In this document: in pieces, positions 51,086 to 60,307 of the stretch
Numbering within the stretch: position 1 is the first letter of the stretch
How the letters are laid out: each line of letters opens with the position of its first letter
Assembly: GCA_945868505.1 (NCBI GenBank)
Contig: CAMBLO010000001.1
Coordinates: 62,001 to 126,000 of the forward strand
Direction: 5' to 3'
DNA from: an uncultured Clostridia bacterium
GTDB taxonomy: Bacteria; Bacillota; Clostridia; Lachnospirales; Anaerotignaceae
Length of the DNA stretch: 64,000 nucleotides
Program-made: the position numbers and the translations under genes
The notes under the pieces: model-generated
What the model was told of the DNA's origin: nothing
Seen by the model: only the letters and a program-made list of their open reading frames with translations
The model's database searches: none

Positions 51086-52036
51086 TTATTCAAAGAACAG
51101 TGTGTTTACATCCAGTTCATTTTCGATCATGCCGGATTTGAACATGAAATCGGCTGTGCGCTGGAAGCCTGCTTTATCTGCTTCTGTGATTTCTGTGGAG
51201 AAGTCGTAATATTCGTACATTTCTGCAACGGCTGCTTCATCCAGATCCAGAGATGCTGCCACAATCTGCAGTGCTTCTGCTTCATTTTCGCTGATAAATG
51301 CTGCAATCTCATCCTGCGCTGTTTTCAGCTTTTCGATGATTTCAGGATGTGCGTTGTAGAATTCATTGGTTACTGCCACAGCGATGATGGCATTGATGAG
51401 ACCTTCGCCATCTGCAATCAGATGATAGCCCTGCTGCTGTGCCTGATACACTGTTGTGCCGGCTAACAGAGCAACATCCAGGCTGCCGCCGTCCAAGGCT
51501 GCTTTTGCTTCGGGGATGGACATATTTACATAGTCAACATCGTCGATGGTCATATCTGCAGTTGCCAGATAGGATACCAGCAGTTCATGGAGATTGGTGC
51601 CTGCAGGGCCTGCAATTGTCTTGCCGCGCAGGTCTTCGGGGGAAGTGATGCTTTCATCCTGTGTATACATGCAAAAAGCCTTGGGAGAACGGCTATACAT
51701 ATTCAGCACCTTGATATCCGCATCATTTGCGGCAGAAAGGATCACGGATGTGGCTCCAACGGCATACAAAACCTGCACATCGCCGGAAGCCAGTGCTTGG
51801 GTCTGGTCTGCACCGGATGTCAGTTCCGCATATTCCACGGAAATACCCATATCTTCGAATGTGCTTGCGAAGATGCCTTTTTCCTTTTCAATGATGGTAG
51901 GTACGTTCAGGGGGGCTGTGACATAAGTGAATGTCAGCTTGTCCAGTGTTTCTTCTGCGGAGTTGCCGCCGCAGCCTGTCAGTGCTGTTACAGCCATCAG
52001 GGTTGCCATTGCCATGGCGATAAATCTTTTTTTCAT
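51086..52036 (-). CDS. ABC importer substrate-binding lipoprotein (NMT1/SsuA-like)
   Basis: 316 residues. Lipoprotein signal with lipobox LTGC, then a periplasmic-binding-like type 2 fold of the nitrate/sulfonate/taurine/thiamine-precursor group (VPTIIEKEKGIF, ELTSGADQTQALASGDVQVLYAVG, LRGKTIAGPAGT). The ligand cannot be read from the sequence. Third gene of a three-gene importer operon; AGGAGG ribosome site. Confidence 0.85.
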   Translation of the reverse strand: MKKRFIAMAMATLMAVTALTGCGGNSAEETLDKLTFTYVTAPLNVPTIIEKEKGIFASTFEDMGISVEYAELTSGADQTQALASGDVQVLYAVGATSVILSAANDADIKVLNMYSRSPKAFCMYTQDESITSPEDLRGKTIAGPAGTNLHELLVSYLATADMTIDDVDYVNMSIPEAKAALDGGSLDVALLAGTTVYQAQQQGYHLIADGEGLINAIIAVAVTNEFYNAHPEIIEKLKTAQDEIAAFISENEAEALQIVAASLDLDEAAVAEMYEYYDFSTEITEADKAGFQRTADFMFKSGMIENELDVNTLFFE

Positions 52037-52103
52037 AGGGAACCTCCTAAAATTTTAAATAATTTTTTTATTGCAAAGCTATTGATGAAACAGCTTTTTC
52101 ACA

Positions 52104-52814
52104 TTATAAATCCAGTTGTTGGATGATTTCTCGTTTCAGCTCAATGAATTCTTCTGCCAGCAGGTCTCTTTCATTGCTGTCCGTTTCGATGAGAAATTCT
52201 TTTTTGATGATTCCGTTTTTGATGACTGCGATTTTGTGTCCCAAAAGCAGGGCTTCGTCGATGCTGTGGGTGACGAAAAGGATGCTGGCACCGCGGCTTT
52301 TTTGCAGGCGAATCAGTTCCTTCTGCATCTGGTTGCGGGTGAAGTAGTCCAAGGCGGCGAAGGGCTCATCCATCATAATGAAGGATGGATCGAAGGCCAA
52401 AGCCCGGGCAATGGCAACCCGCTGCTGCATACCGCCGGAAAGCTGATGGGGGAAGGCTTTTTCGAAGCCACTTAAACCCACGGTATCTATGATGGATTGG
52501 ATTGTTGCATCCCCACAGGGCTGCCTTTTCAGCCCGAATTTTACATTGTCCCACACATTCAGCCAAGGCATCAGGCGGGATTCCTGAAAGACGAAGGCAG
52601 TTTTATGGTCTGCATCGAAATGAATCTCGCCGGAATCGGGAGATTCCAAACCGCCCACCAGACGAAGGAGAGTCGTTTTTCCGCAGCCGCTGCACCCCAG
52701 AATGACGGTGATGCTTTTTTCGGGAATTTGCAGATCGATGCCCTTTAAAACATGGATGGTGCGGTCGTCTACGGGATAGGTTTTCTGTATTTTTTTCAAC
52801 TCAATTCCAGCCAT
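52104..52814 (-). CDS. ABC importer ATP-binding protein (SsuB/TauB-like)
   Basis: 236 residues with all ABC motifs: Walker A GCSGCGKTT, Q-loop FQESRLMPWLNVWDNV, signature LSGGMQQR, Walker B FIMMDEPFAALD and H-loop VTHSIDEA. It energises the importer. I use ATG 52814 (AAAGGAA upstream); it overlaps the permease end. Confidence 0.9.
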   Translation of the reverse strand: MAGIELKKIQKTYPVDDRTIHVLKGIDLQIPEKSITVILGCSGCGKTTLLRLVGGLESPDSGEIHFDADHKTAFVFQESRLMPWLNVWDNVKFGLKRQPCGDATIQSIIDTVGLSGFEKAFPHQLSGGMQQRVAIARALAFDPSFIMMDEPFAALDYFTRNQMQKELIRLQKSRGASILFVTHSIDEALLLGHKIAVIKNGIIKKEFLIETDSNERDLLAEEFIELKREIIQQLDL

Positions 52815-53568
52815 TTTCACCATTTCCTTTAAACAGTTTTTTCAACAGGATACCAAAGACCTTATCTGTCACCAGACCAACGACACCGACCACGAAAATG
52901 CCTACGATGACTTTATCCGTGCGGCTCATTTCCTGAGCAAATAAAATCATGTGACCGATGCCGGAGGAGGCGGCGATCATTTCCGCCCCGATGATGGCAC
53001 GCCAGCTATAGCCCATGCCGATGCGCATACCTACAAGGATATCGGCGGAGGCATAGGGCAGGATGATGTGTCTGAATTTTTCGAATTTCGTATATCCAAA
53101 GACATTGCCCACTTCCAACAGCTTCTGGTCGCAGCCTGTAAAGCCTTTGACAATATTCAGATACATGGGAAAGAAGGATGCCAGTACGATGATAACAGTT
53201 TTCGTGGTTTCCCCAATGCCGCACCAGAGGATGAGCAGGGGGATCAGGCTCAGCGGGGGCACGTTGCGGAAAAACTGCACGATGCCGTTATAATATTTTT
53301 CCGAAGCAGGCACCAGAGAGCGGAACATTCCCAAAGCAAAAGCCAGTAGAAAGGCGATGGAAAAGCCTTTCAGGATGCGGGCGAGAGAGATGATAACATC
53401 TTCAAAAATCTCGCCGCTTTTCAGCATTTTCAGAAAAGTATGGTATACCTTTTCCGGAGACGGCAGGACGTATGTACTGAAAACTCCCAATTTGCAAATG
53501 AGAAACCATAGGGCAAAAACAAGGAGAATGCCGAGAAACGGTGCTAGGGTAGAAAGTGCTTTTTTCAA
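52801..53568 (-). CDS. ABC importer permease (SsuC/TauC-like)
   Basis: 255 residues, six predicted membrane segments, with the BPD_transp_1 cytoplasmic loop (ILPYASADILVGMRIGMGYSWRAIIGAEM, split over ~170-198). First gene of the operon, behind an attenuator-like leader. GGAGGATGAAAATT ribosome region. Confidence 0.9.
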   Translation of the reverse strand: MKKALSTLAPFLGILLVFALWFLICKLGVFSTYVLPSPEKVYHTFLKMLKSGEIFEDVIISLARILKGFSIAFLLAFALGMFRSLVPASEKYYNGIVQFFRNVPPLSLIPLLILWCGIGETTKTVIIVLASFFPMYLNIVKGFTGCDQKLLEVGNVFGYTKFEKFRHIILPYASADILVGMRIGMGYSWRAIIGAEMIAASSGIGHMILFAQEMSRTDKVIVGIFVVGVVGLVTDKVFGILLKKLFKGNGENGWN

Positions 53569-53599
53569 TTTTCATCCTCCTTTCCCTAAAAATTTGCTG

Positions 53600-53723
53600 A
53601 AAATAGAAAGAGCCTGCGCCGAAAAAGCGCAGACTCAGAAAAGGAAATACTTGTCCCTTAAGTTCAAAATACTTGTCTGTACGCCTTTTCACTCAGGTGT
53701 TACCCTTTACGATCAGTACGAAT
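53600..53723 (-). promoter_or_regulatory. Attenuator-like leader of the ABC importer operon
   Basis: An intrinsic terminator (arms plus 53610-53619 and 53627-53636, T-rich 3' side) lies about 40 bp before the permease gene. CAGAC at plus 53675-53679 can pair with GTCTG inside the terminator's 5' arm and so form an antiterminator. Two copies of AAATACTTGTC (plus 53645-53655 and 53667-53677) lie 22 bp apart. No known riboswitch class is recognised. Confidence 0.5.
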
Positions 53724-53729
53724 AAAATC

Positions 53730-53738
53730 AGTATAGCA
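53730..53738 (-). promoter_or_regulatory. Promoter of the ABC importer operon
   Basis: Extended -10 TGC-TATACT on the minus strand; weak -35. It gives a leader of about 150 nt. Confidence 0.5.
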
Positions 53739-53763
53739 TATTTGCCACAAAAAGGAAAGAGAA

Positions 53764-53790
53764 AAAGCCTTGTCAAACCGACAAGGCTTT
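53764..53790 (-). terminator. Terminator of tRNA-Ser
   Basis: AAAGCCTTGTC / GACAAGGCTTT, T-run on the minus strand. Confidence 0.85.
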
Positions 53791-53793
53791 GAA

Positions 53794-53881
53794 CGAGGAC
53801 GGAGGGATTTGAACCCTCGCACCGGTTGTCCGGCCTACCAGATTTCGAGTCTGGACTCTTCAACCACTTGAGTACGTCCCC
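53794..53881 (-). tRNA. tRNA-Ser (CGA anticodon)
   Basis: 88 nt with a long variable arm, as in class II tRNAs. The anticodon stem-loop CCAGA-CTCGAAA-TCTGG gives anticodon CGA, the T arm carries GGTTCAAATCC, and the acceptor stem GGGGACG pairs with CGTCCTC with discriminator G. CCA is not encoded. Confidence 0.95.
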
Positions 53882-53914
53882 TAAATAGTATCTAATTTGT
53901 ATCATAACTCATTT

Positions 53915-53943
53915 ATTATATCAGGGTTCAAGAGAAAAAGCAA
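53915..53943 (-). promoter_or_regulatory. Promoter of tRNA-Ser
   Basis: TTGCTT, 17-bp spacer, TATAAT with TGA before it, on the minus strand. Confidence 0.7.
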
Positions 53944-54075
53944 TTCATTTTCAATAGGGAAAAATTACATCCTATTTGTCAGATAAATTTAGACAAAAAG
54001 TATGGATTGTCCTTGTGCAAAAGGTAACAAGTAGATATAGTGTTATTAGTATTGACAAATTATGAGGGGATTGTA

Positions 54076-55677
54076 ATGAAAAATTTTAAGTTGGAGAGGA
54101 ATATCTTGCAGTGGCTTTACGTGCTTTTGGTAGTGCTGATGGTAGGGTTTTTGCTGTTTGTCGCTTTTTTTCAGAATGTAGACGTTTTTCAGGCAAGGCA
54201 GACATCTGAGATTCGGATGGTTGAAACATATCAATATCAGGAAATTGCGGATCCGGAAACGCCTATCGGTATGCGGCGGGAATATAAATGGAAGCTGGAC
54301 CAGATTCGGCAGGGGGAAAACTGTCTGGCGTTTTATGTAGTACATCATAATGTTAAGGTTTTCTTTGATGATGAGTTGGTCTACAGGTTGGAACCAAAGA
54401 AAAGCAACCTTATCGGTAAAACACCAGCCAATAATTGGGTAATGATTCCCTTGTATGCAGAGGATGTCGGCAAGGAAATTACTGTAGATTTGCTCCCTGT
54501 CTATGAAAATGTGAAACAGGGAGAGACAACATTTTTCATTGGTTCACAGTGGCAGATTTACGAAAATGAATTACAGGCTGATTTGCCGAAGCTTTTGTTG
54601 AGCGTGCTTTCTATTGTCTTTGGTTTGATACTTATTTCCTTTTCTCTTATAGGATATTTCCATGGAAAAATGAAACTGGAACTGATATATTTGGCTTTTT
54701 TCTCTGTGGCTCGGTATTTGGAAGATTACAGATTTGCGTTTTTCGCCATTGCTATTTAAGCAGAATACGTTGGCGTTATCTTATTTTTCGTTGGGGATGT
54801 TGCTGCTGGTTGCAGTACCGTTGATGTTATATATGCGTTCTTTTATACAAAGAAGATCTTGTTTCTTGTTAGATATTGCGGCGCTGGTGGCAGTTTTAAC
54901 AGAATTTATTCTGACGTTATTGCAGGTGCTTGATATAGCAGATTTTAAGGAAACGCTTATGATTAATCATGGAGTTATTCTTATTTCTGTCCTTGTGATG
55001 GTAAATGTGCTGATTCATGAATGGGGCGGAGGCGTAAAAAACCGAAAAGCGCGGATTATGCTGCTATGCTTTGGGTTTTGTGTGATTGGCGTAATAATAG
55101 ATATGTTTATTATATCAGTGGAGATTCGCCAAATATTTTGATAGTTTTGAACGCATTTTGCATCTTTATTGTTGTAATGGGCGTATCTTCTATTAGAGAA
55201 TTGATCCAGAGGGCGCAGATGGATTTACATACGGGACTTTTCAACAAAAGTTGCTGCAATGAATTGCTGAAGAATACTGCCCCTCTGGAAGCAACAGCTG
55301 TGCTGGTATTTGACCTGAATAACCTGAAAAGAATCAATGATACCTATGGATATGAGATTGGAGATATAGCAATTCGGGATTTTTCCAATATCCTGCGGAA
55401 TGCGACACAGTTCTCTGATTTTGTTGGAAGATATGGCGGAGATGAATTTCTCATGGTTTTGAATGAAAAAAATCTTGAAGAGGTGCAATGTATATTGGAT
55501 AAAATTGCTGGAGATGTGAAGGTGTATAATGCTATGCATAAAAAGGTGCAGATAAGCTATGCAGTTGGCTATGCCCTTTCTGATGGGCAGACACCAACCA
55601 CTCTGCACAACTTATTTATGCAGGCGGATCAAGCAATGTATTTAGATAAAGGAAGATGTCACCGGGAGAAGGAATAA
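54076..55677 (+). pseudogene. Membrane diguanylate cyclase gene broken by two frameshifts
   Basis: Starting at ATG 54076 (GAGGGG upstream): an N-terminal membrane segment, an extracellular beta-rich domain and further membrane helices, then a GGDEF domain with intact GRYGGDEF and VFDLNNLKRIND. The frame is lost near 54737-54741 (T5 tract) and regained near 55120-55139; first and last parts share one frame and the middle is +1. Two compensating single-base changes therefore separate it from a full-length enzyme of about 530 residues. As written it would not make c-di-GMP. Confidence 0.75.
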
Positions 55678-55697
55678 TGCTCCCGGTTTGTTTTTTT
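55661..55697 (+). terminator. Terminator after the GGDEF gene
   Basis: ACCGGGAG / CTCCCGGT followed by a long T-run. Confidence 0.85.
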
Positions 55698-55726
55698 ATG
55701 GACGGGAAAAAATAAGGAGTGTTCCC

Positions 55727-55755
55727 TTGACACAGACTTCCAAGTCCTGTAAAGT
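55727..55755 (+). promoter_or_regulatory. Promoter of parE-parC
   Basis: TTGACA, 17-bp spacer, TAAAGT. Confidence 0.7.
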
Positions 55756-55826
55756 TAGATATAGTGGGGTAGACTGTGGTTTTTTCAAGATATTGGGTCT
55801 GCCTGAAAAAAGGAGTAAATATCCCT

Positions 55827-57803
55827 ATGAAGAAGCAACAAAATTCAAATTATAATAACGAAAGCATTACTTCCCTGAAGGGGGCGGATCGTGTTCGCCT
55901 GCGCCCCGGGGTCATTTTTGGTTCCGATGGGCTGGATGGGTGTGAACACGCCTTTTTTGAAATCCTCTCCAACTCCATCGACGAGGCAAGGGAAGGGTTT
56001 GGCAAAAAGATTGAGATCATCCGTTATAAAGACCAGTCCATTCTGGTGAAGGACCATGGCCGTGGGATTCCTGTGGACTATAACCCCAAGGAAGATCGCT
56101 TCAACTGGGAACTGGTTTTCTGCGAGCTTTACGCAGGGGGCAAATATCAGAATAATACAGGTGAAAACTACGAATTCAGTTTGGGGCTGAATGGTCTGGG
56201 CACTTGTGCCACCCAGTATGCTTCCGAATTTATGGATGCAGTCATTTATCGGGACGGTATGTGCTATCAGCTTCATTTTGAAAAGGGGGAAAACGTGGGG
56301 GGCCTGATGAAGGAAGCGGCGGAAAAACACCCCACCGGCACACAGATTACTTGGCGCCCCGACAGGGATGTTTTCACGGATATCCATATCCCCTTGGCAT
56401 ATTTTCAGGATGTGCTGAAAAAGCAGGCAGTGGTAAACGCGGGGCTTTTGTTTGAACTGTATGATGAGGAAAGCGGAGAAACCTTCCAGTATTGCTATGA
56501 AAACGGCATCAAAGACTATTTGGCAGAACTGAGCGGCGAAAAGGGGCTGACCTCTGTCCATTATCTGCAAACGGAGACCAAAGGCCGTGACCGAGAGGAT
56601 AAGCCGGAATATAAGCTGAAATTTGAAGCGGCCTTCTGCTTCAATAACCACGTGAATGTGCTGGAATATTACCATAACTCCAGCTTTTTGGAATATGGCG
56701 GTTCCCCTGATAAGGCAGTGAAAAACGCTTTTGTTTTCGCCATTGATAAATATTTGAAAAACAACAATCTGTATAAAAAGGATGAAAAGAAAATCACCTT
56801 TACAGATGTGGAAGATAGCTTGATTTTGGTCATCAATTCTTTCTCCACGGTGACCAGCTACGAAAACCAGACGAAAAAATCCATTACCAATAAGTTTATT
56901 CAGGAGGCCATGACGGAATTTTTCCGCCAGCAACTGGAAATCTATTTTATTGAAAATAAGATGGATGCCGATAAGATTGCGGCACAGGTGCTTGCCAATA
57001 AGCGCAGCCGTGAGACAGCGGAAAATACCCGTATCAATGTCCGCAAAAAGCTGACAGGAAATCTGGATATGAACAATCGAGTGGAAAAATTCGTCAACTG
57101 CCGTACGAAGGATGTAACCCGCAGGGAGATTTACATCGTGGAAGGTGATTCCGCTCTGGGTTCCTGTAAGCAGGGCAGAGATGCGGAATTTCAGGCAATT
57201 ATCCCCATTCGCGGTAAGATTTTGAATTGCCTGAAGGCGGATTACAATAAGATTTTCAATAACGATATCATCATTGACCTGCTGAAGGTTTTGGGCTGCG
57301 GCGTAGAGGTGAAATCCAAGCACGATAAGGGCTTAAATTCCTTCGATATTGAGCAGCTTCGCTGGAGCAAAATTATCCTCTGCACCGATGCGGATGTGGA
57401 CGGTTTCCAGATCAGAACCCTGCTTCTGACCATGCTCTATCGCTTGGTGCCGACGCTGATCTATGAAAAAAAGGTCTATATCGCAGAATCCCCTCTGTAC
57501 GAAATCCGTCACGGGAAGGAGAAATACTTCGCTTATACCGATGGGGAAAAGAATCAGATTGTTTCCAAATTGAAGGGAAAAGTGAAGATTAAGCGTTCCA
57601 AAGGTCTGGGGGAAAACGCAGCGGAAATGATGTGGGAGACTACCATGAACCCGGAAACCCGCCGTCTGATTTTGGTAACGCCCGATGAAGCGGAGCGTAC
57701 CCAGCAGATGTTTGAACTGCTTCTGGGGGAAAACCTTGCGGGCAGAAAGGAATATATTTCTTCCGAAGGGTACAAATATTTAGATATGATTGATTTAAGC
57801 TAA
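55827..57803 (+). CDS. parE: Type IIA topoisomerase subunit B (ParE/GyrB-like)
   Basis: 658 residues, ParE length. GHKL ATPase motifs are present (EILSNSIDEA, DHGRGIP, GLNGLG), the QTK loop Lys (ENQTKKS), and the TOPRIM domain with EGDSALGSCKQGRD and DADVDGFQIRTLL. Some usually invariant positions vary (NSIDE preceded by S instead of D; GLNGLGTC instead of GLHGVGAS), so this is a divergent lineage, consistent with a clostridial topoisomerase IV beside the standard gyrase. AAAGGAG upstream of ATG 55827. Confidence 0.88.
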   Translation: MKKQQNSNYNNESITSLKGADRVRLRPGVIFGSDGLDGCEHAFFEILSNSIDEAREGFGKKIEIIRYKDQSILVKDHGRGIPVDYNPKEDRFNWELVFCELYAGGKYQNNTGENYEFSLGLNGLGTCATQYASEFMDAVIYRDGMCYQLHFEKGENVGGLMKEAAEKHPTGTQITWRPDRDVFTDIHIPLAYFQDVLKKQAVVNAGLLFELYDEESGETFQYCYENGIKDYLAELSGEKGLTSVHYLQTETKGRDREDKPEYKLKFEAAFCFNNHVNVLEYYHNSSFLEYGGSPDKAVKNAFVFAIDKYLKNNNLYKKDEKKITFTDVEDSLILVINSFSTVTSYENQTKKSITNKFIQEAMTEFFRQQLEIYFIENKMDADKIAAQVLANKRSRETAENTRINVRKKLTGNLDMNNRVEKFVNCRTKDVTRREIYIVEGDSALGSCKQGRDAEFQAIIPIRGKILNCLKADYNKIFNNDIIIDLLKVLGCGVEVKSKHDKGLNSFDIEQLRWSKIILCTDADVDGFQIRTLLLTMLYRLVPTLIYEKKVYIAESPLYEIRHGKEKYFAYTDGEKNQIVSKLKGKVKIKRSKGLGENAAEMMWETTMNPETRRLILVTPDEAERTQQMFELLLGENLAGRKEYISSEGYKYLDMIDLS

Positions 57804-57818
57804 GAAAGTGGTATAGAA

Positions 57819-60050
57819 ATGGCGAAGAAAAAAACAACGAGCAAAAAAGAATACCATGATAATTTCATACAGGAACAGAAAATTACGGATACGCTGGAAA
57901 TCAACTATATGCCCTATGCCATGAGTGTCATCGTTTCCCGTGCCATCCCTGAGATTGACGGCTTCAAGCCTTCCCACAGAAAGCTCCTCTATACCATGTA
58001 TCAGATGGGGCTTTTGAAGGGGGAACGGACAAAATCTGCCAATGTGGTGGGGCAGACCATGAAGTTGAATCCCCATGGGGACAGTGCTATTTATGAAACT
58101 ATGGTGCGCCTGACGAGGGATAATGAAGCATTGTTGGTGCCTTTCGTAGATTCCGAGGGGAACTTCGGCAAATACTATTCCAAGGATATGGCCTATGCCG
58201 CCTCCCGTTATACGGAGGTAAAGCTGGAGTCTATCTGTCAGGAGGTCTTTGCGGATATCGACAAGAATACCGTCGATTTTGTGGATAACTATGACGGCAG
58301 CATGCAGGAGCCTGCTCTTTTGCCCACCACCTTCCCCAATATCCTTGCAAACCCTAATCTGGGGATTGCCGTTGGGATGGCATCCTCCATTTGCAGCTTT
58401 AATCTGGCGGAATTGTGTGAGGCAACGGCAAAATTTGTGAAGGATGACAGCATTGATTTGTGTGAGCAGCTTTCTGCCCCGGATTTTTCCACCGGTGGTC
58501 AGCTCATTTATAACCGTAAGGAACTGGAACAGATTTACAAGACAGGCCGGGGCAGTGTGAAGCTGCGGGCAAAATACCGTTACGATAAAAAGGATAACTG
58601 CATTGAAGTGTATGAAATTCCTTACACCACTAATATCGAAGCCATCGTGGATAAGATTATTGCCTTGGTAAAGGCAGGCAAGATTAAGGATATCACCGAT
58701 GTGCGGGATGAATCCGATTTGAATGGTCTGAAAATAGCCATTGACTTGAAACGGGGTACGAATGTTGATTTGCTGATGCACAAGCTGTATGCCATGACAC
58801 CTTTGGCGGACAGCTTTAGCTGCAACTTTAATGTCCTCATCCACGGCAGACCCATGACCTTGGGTGTAGGCGATATTTTGAAGCACTGGACAGCCTTCCG
58901 CATGGATTCCATCCGCCGACAGATTGCCTATGATATCCAGAAGAAATCCGAAAAATATCATTTGCTGGTGGGGCTTTCCAAGATTTTGATGGATATTGAT
59001 CAGGCGATTGCCATCATCCGCAATACGGAAGAAGAAAAGATGGTCGTGCCCAATTTGATGGCGGGCTTTGATATTGATGAGGTGCAGGCAGATTATATTG
59101 CGGAAATCAAGCTACGGAACATCAACAAGGAATATATCCTGAAACGGATTGACGAACTGGAATCCTTGGAAAAAGAAATCAGAGATTTGAACGAAACATT
59201 GAAATCTGATGCAAAGATTAAAAATATCATCTGCAAACAGCTTCGCAGTGTGGCGAAAAAATACGGTCAGCCCAGAAAAACAGAAATCATCCATGAGGAT
59301 GATGTGACGGTGCTGACGAAGGATGACTTCATCGAGGATTATGCGGTGCGCTTCTTCCTGACGGAGCAGAATTATTTCAAGAAAATTTCTCAGGCTTCCC
59401 TGCGTATGGCGGGGGAACAAAAGCTGAAGGAGGAAGATACCATCCTCATAGAGCAGGACGGCATGAACCGCATGGAACTGCTTTTCTTCTCCAATCAGCA
59501 GAATGTCTATAAACTGAAAGCATCGGATGTGGCTGATACGAAGGCCAGTGCCTTGGGGGAATACCTTCCCAATCTGCTGAACATGGAAGCGGGGGAAACC
59601 ATCGTTTACATGACGGCAACGGCGGATTATACCGGGCAGATGGTATTCTTCTTTGCTAACGGCAAGGCGGCGAAGGTTCCCTTGTGCGCATACGAAACTA
59701 AGACCAACCGCAAAAAGCTCATCAACGGCTATTCCTCTAAAGCGGAGCTGGTACGTATGGCGAAGATGGAGGAAGAAAGTGATTTTATCCTCATGCGGAA
59801 TACAGACAAAGCGACCCTGATGAATACGGAACTGATTCCTTCCAGTGCCACGAAGAACGCCACAGGGGTGCAGGTCTTTACGCTGAAGAAAAACAGTACG
59901 GTCACAAGGGTGTTCACCAAAGAGGAATTTCAGACAGAGGACTACGAATATTACCGCACGAAAAAAATTCCTACTGCGGGTCATTTTATCCAGGAAAAGG
60001 ATAAAACAACAAATGCCTTGCCGGGGCAGATGGTCTTGGGCGAAAATTGA
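57819..60050 (+). CDS. parC: Type IIA topoisomerase subunit A (ParC/GyrA-like)
   Basis: 743 residues. The breakage-reunion domain has the catalytic Tyr131 in AASRYTEVKL and the quinolone-region sequence PHGDSAIYE (Ser89). The C-terminal beta-pinwheel is short and lacks the gyrase QRRGGKG box, which favours decatenating topoisomerase IV over gyrase. It follows parE by 15 bp and is co-transcribed. Confidence 0.88.
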   Translation: MAKKKTTSKKEYHDNFIQEQKITDTLEINYMPYAMSVIVSRAIPEIDGFKPSHRKLLYTMYQMGLLKGERTKSANVVGQTMKLNPHGDSAIYETMVRLTRDNEALLVPFVDSEGNFGKYYSKDMAYAASRYTEVKLESICQEVFADIDKNTVDFVDNYDGSMQEPALLPTTFPNILANPNLGIAVGMASSICSFNLAELCEATAKFVKDDSIDLCEQLSAPDFSTGGQLIYNRKELEQIYKTGRGSVKLRAKYRYDKKDNCIEVYEIPYTTNIEAIVDKIIALVKAGKIKDITDVRDESDLNGLKIAIDLKRGTNVDLLMHKLYAMTPLADSFSCNFNVLIHGRPMTLGVGDILKHWTAFRMDSIRRQIAYDIQKKSEKYHLLVGLSKILMDIDQAIAIIRNTEEEKMVVPNLMAGFDIDEVQADYIAEIKLRNINKEYILKRIDELESLEKEIRDLNETLKSDAKIKNIICKQLRSVAKKYGQPRKTEIIHEDDVTVLTKDDFIEDYAVRFFLTEQNYFKKISQASLRMAGEQKLKEEDTILIEQDGMNRMELLFFSNQQNVYKLKASDVADTKASALGEYLPNLLNMEAGETIVYMTATADYTGQMVFFFANGKAAKVPLCAYETKTNRKKLINGYSSKAELVRMAKMEEESDFILMRNTDKATLMNTELIPSSATKNATGVQVFTLKKNSTVTRVFTKEEFQTEDYEYYRTKKIPTAGHFIQEKDKTTNALPGQMVLGEN

Positions 60051-60062
60051 AACGAAAAATTT

Positions 60063-60087
60063 AGCCTCCCTTCGGAGGCTTTTTTTA
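60063..60087 (+). terminator. Terminator of parE-parC
   Basis: AGCCTCC-CTTC-GGAGGCT and a T7 run. Confidence 0.9.
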
Positions 60088-60170
60088 TGGAAAGAAGGGG
60101 GAAAGTGGCGGATTTTTACAGAAAAAAGGGCATTTTTCAGGCTGATGTGGAGCGGAAATAGCATTTTGGG

Positions 60171-60198
60171 TTGCCAAGCTGGAATTTTGTGTTATAAT
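60171..60198 (+). promoter_or_regulatory. Promoter of the SLH-CAP gene
   Basis: TTGCCA, 16-bp spacer, TGT-TATAAT. Confidence 0.65.
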
Positions 60199-60307
60199 GA
60201 AGTACAAACATGTGTTCACAGAATCGTAATGAAATCTAAATATTTTTGGAATATTTCAAACAAGCGAAGTTTTGAGAAACTCCGCTGAACTGGAAAGGAT
60301 GAACTCT

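Noticed and set aside
53569..53740. TPP riboswitch before the NMT1-type importer
   Set aside because: The CTGAGA and ACCTGATCTGGATAA-type blocks are not present in order; ACCTGAG alone is insufficient.
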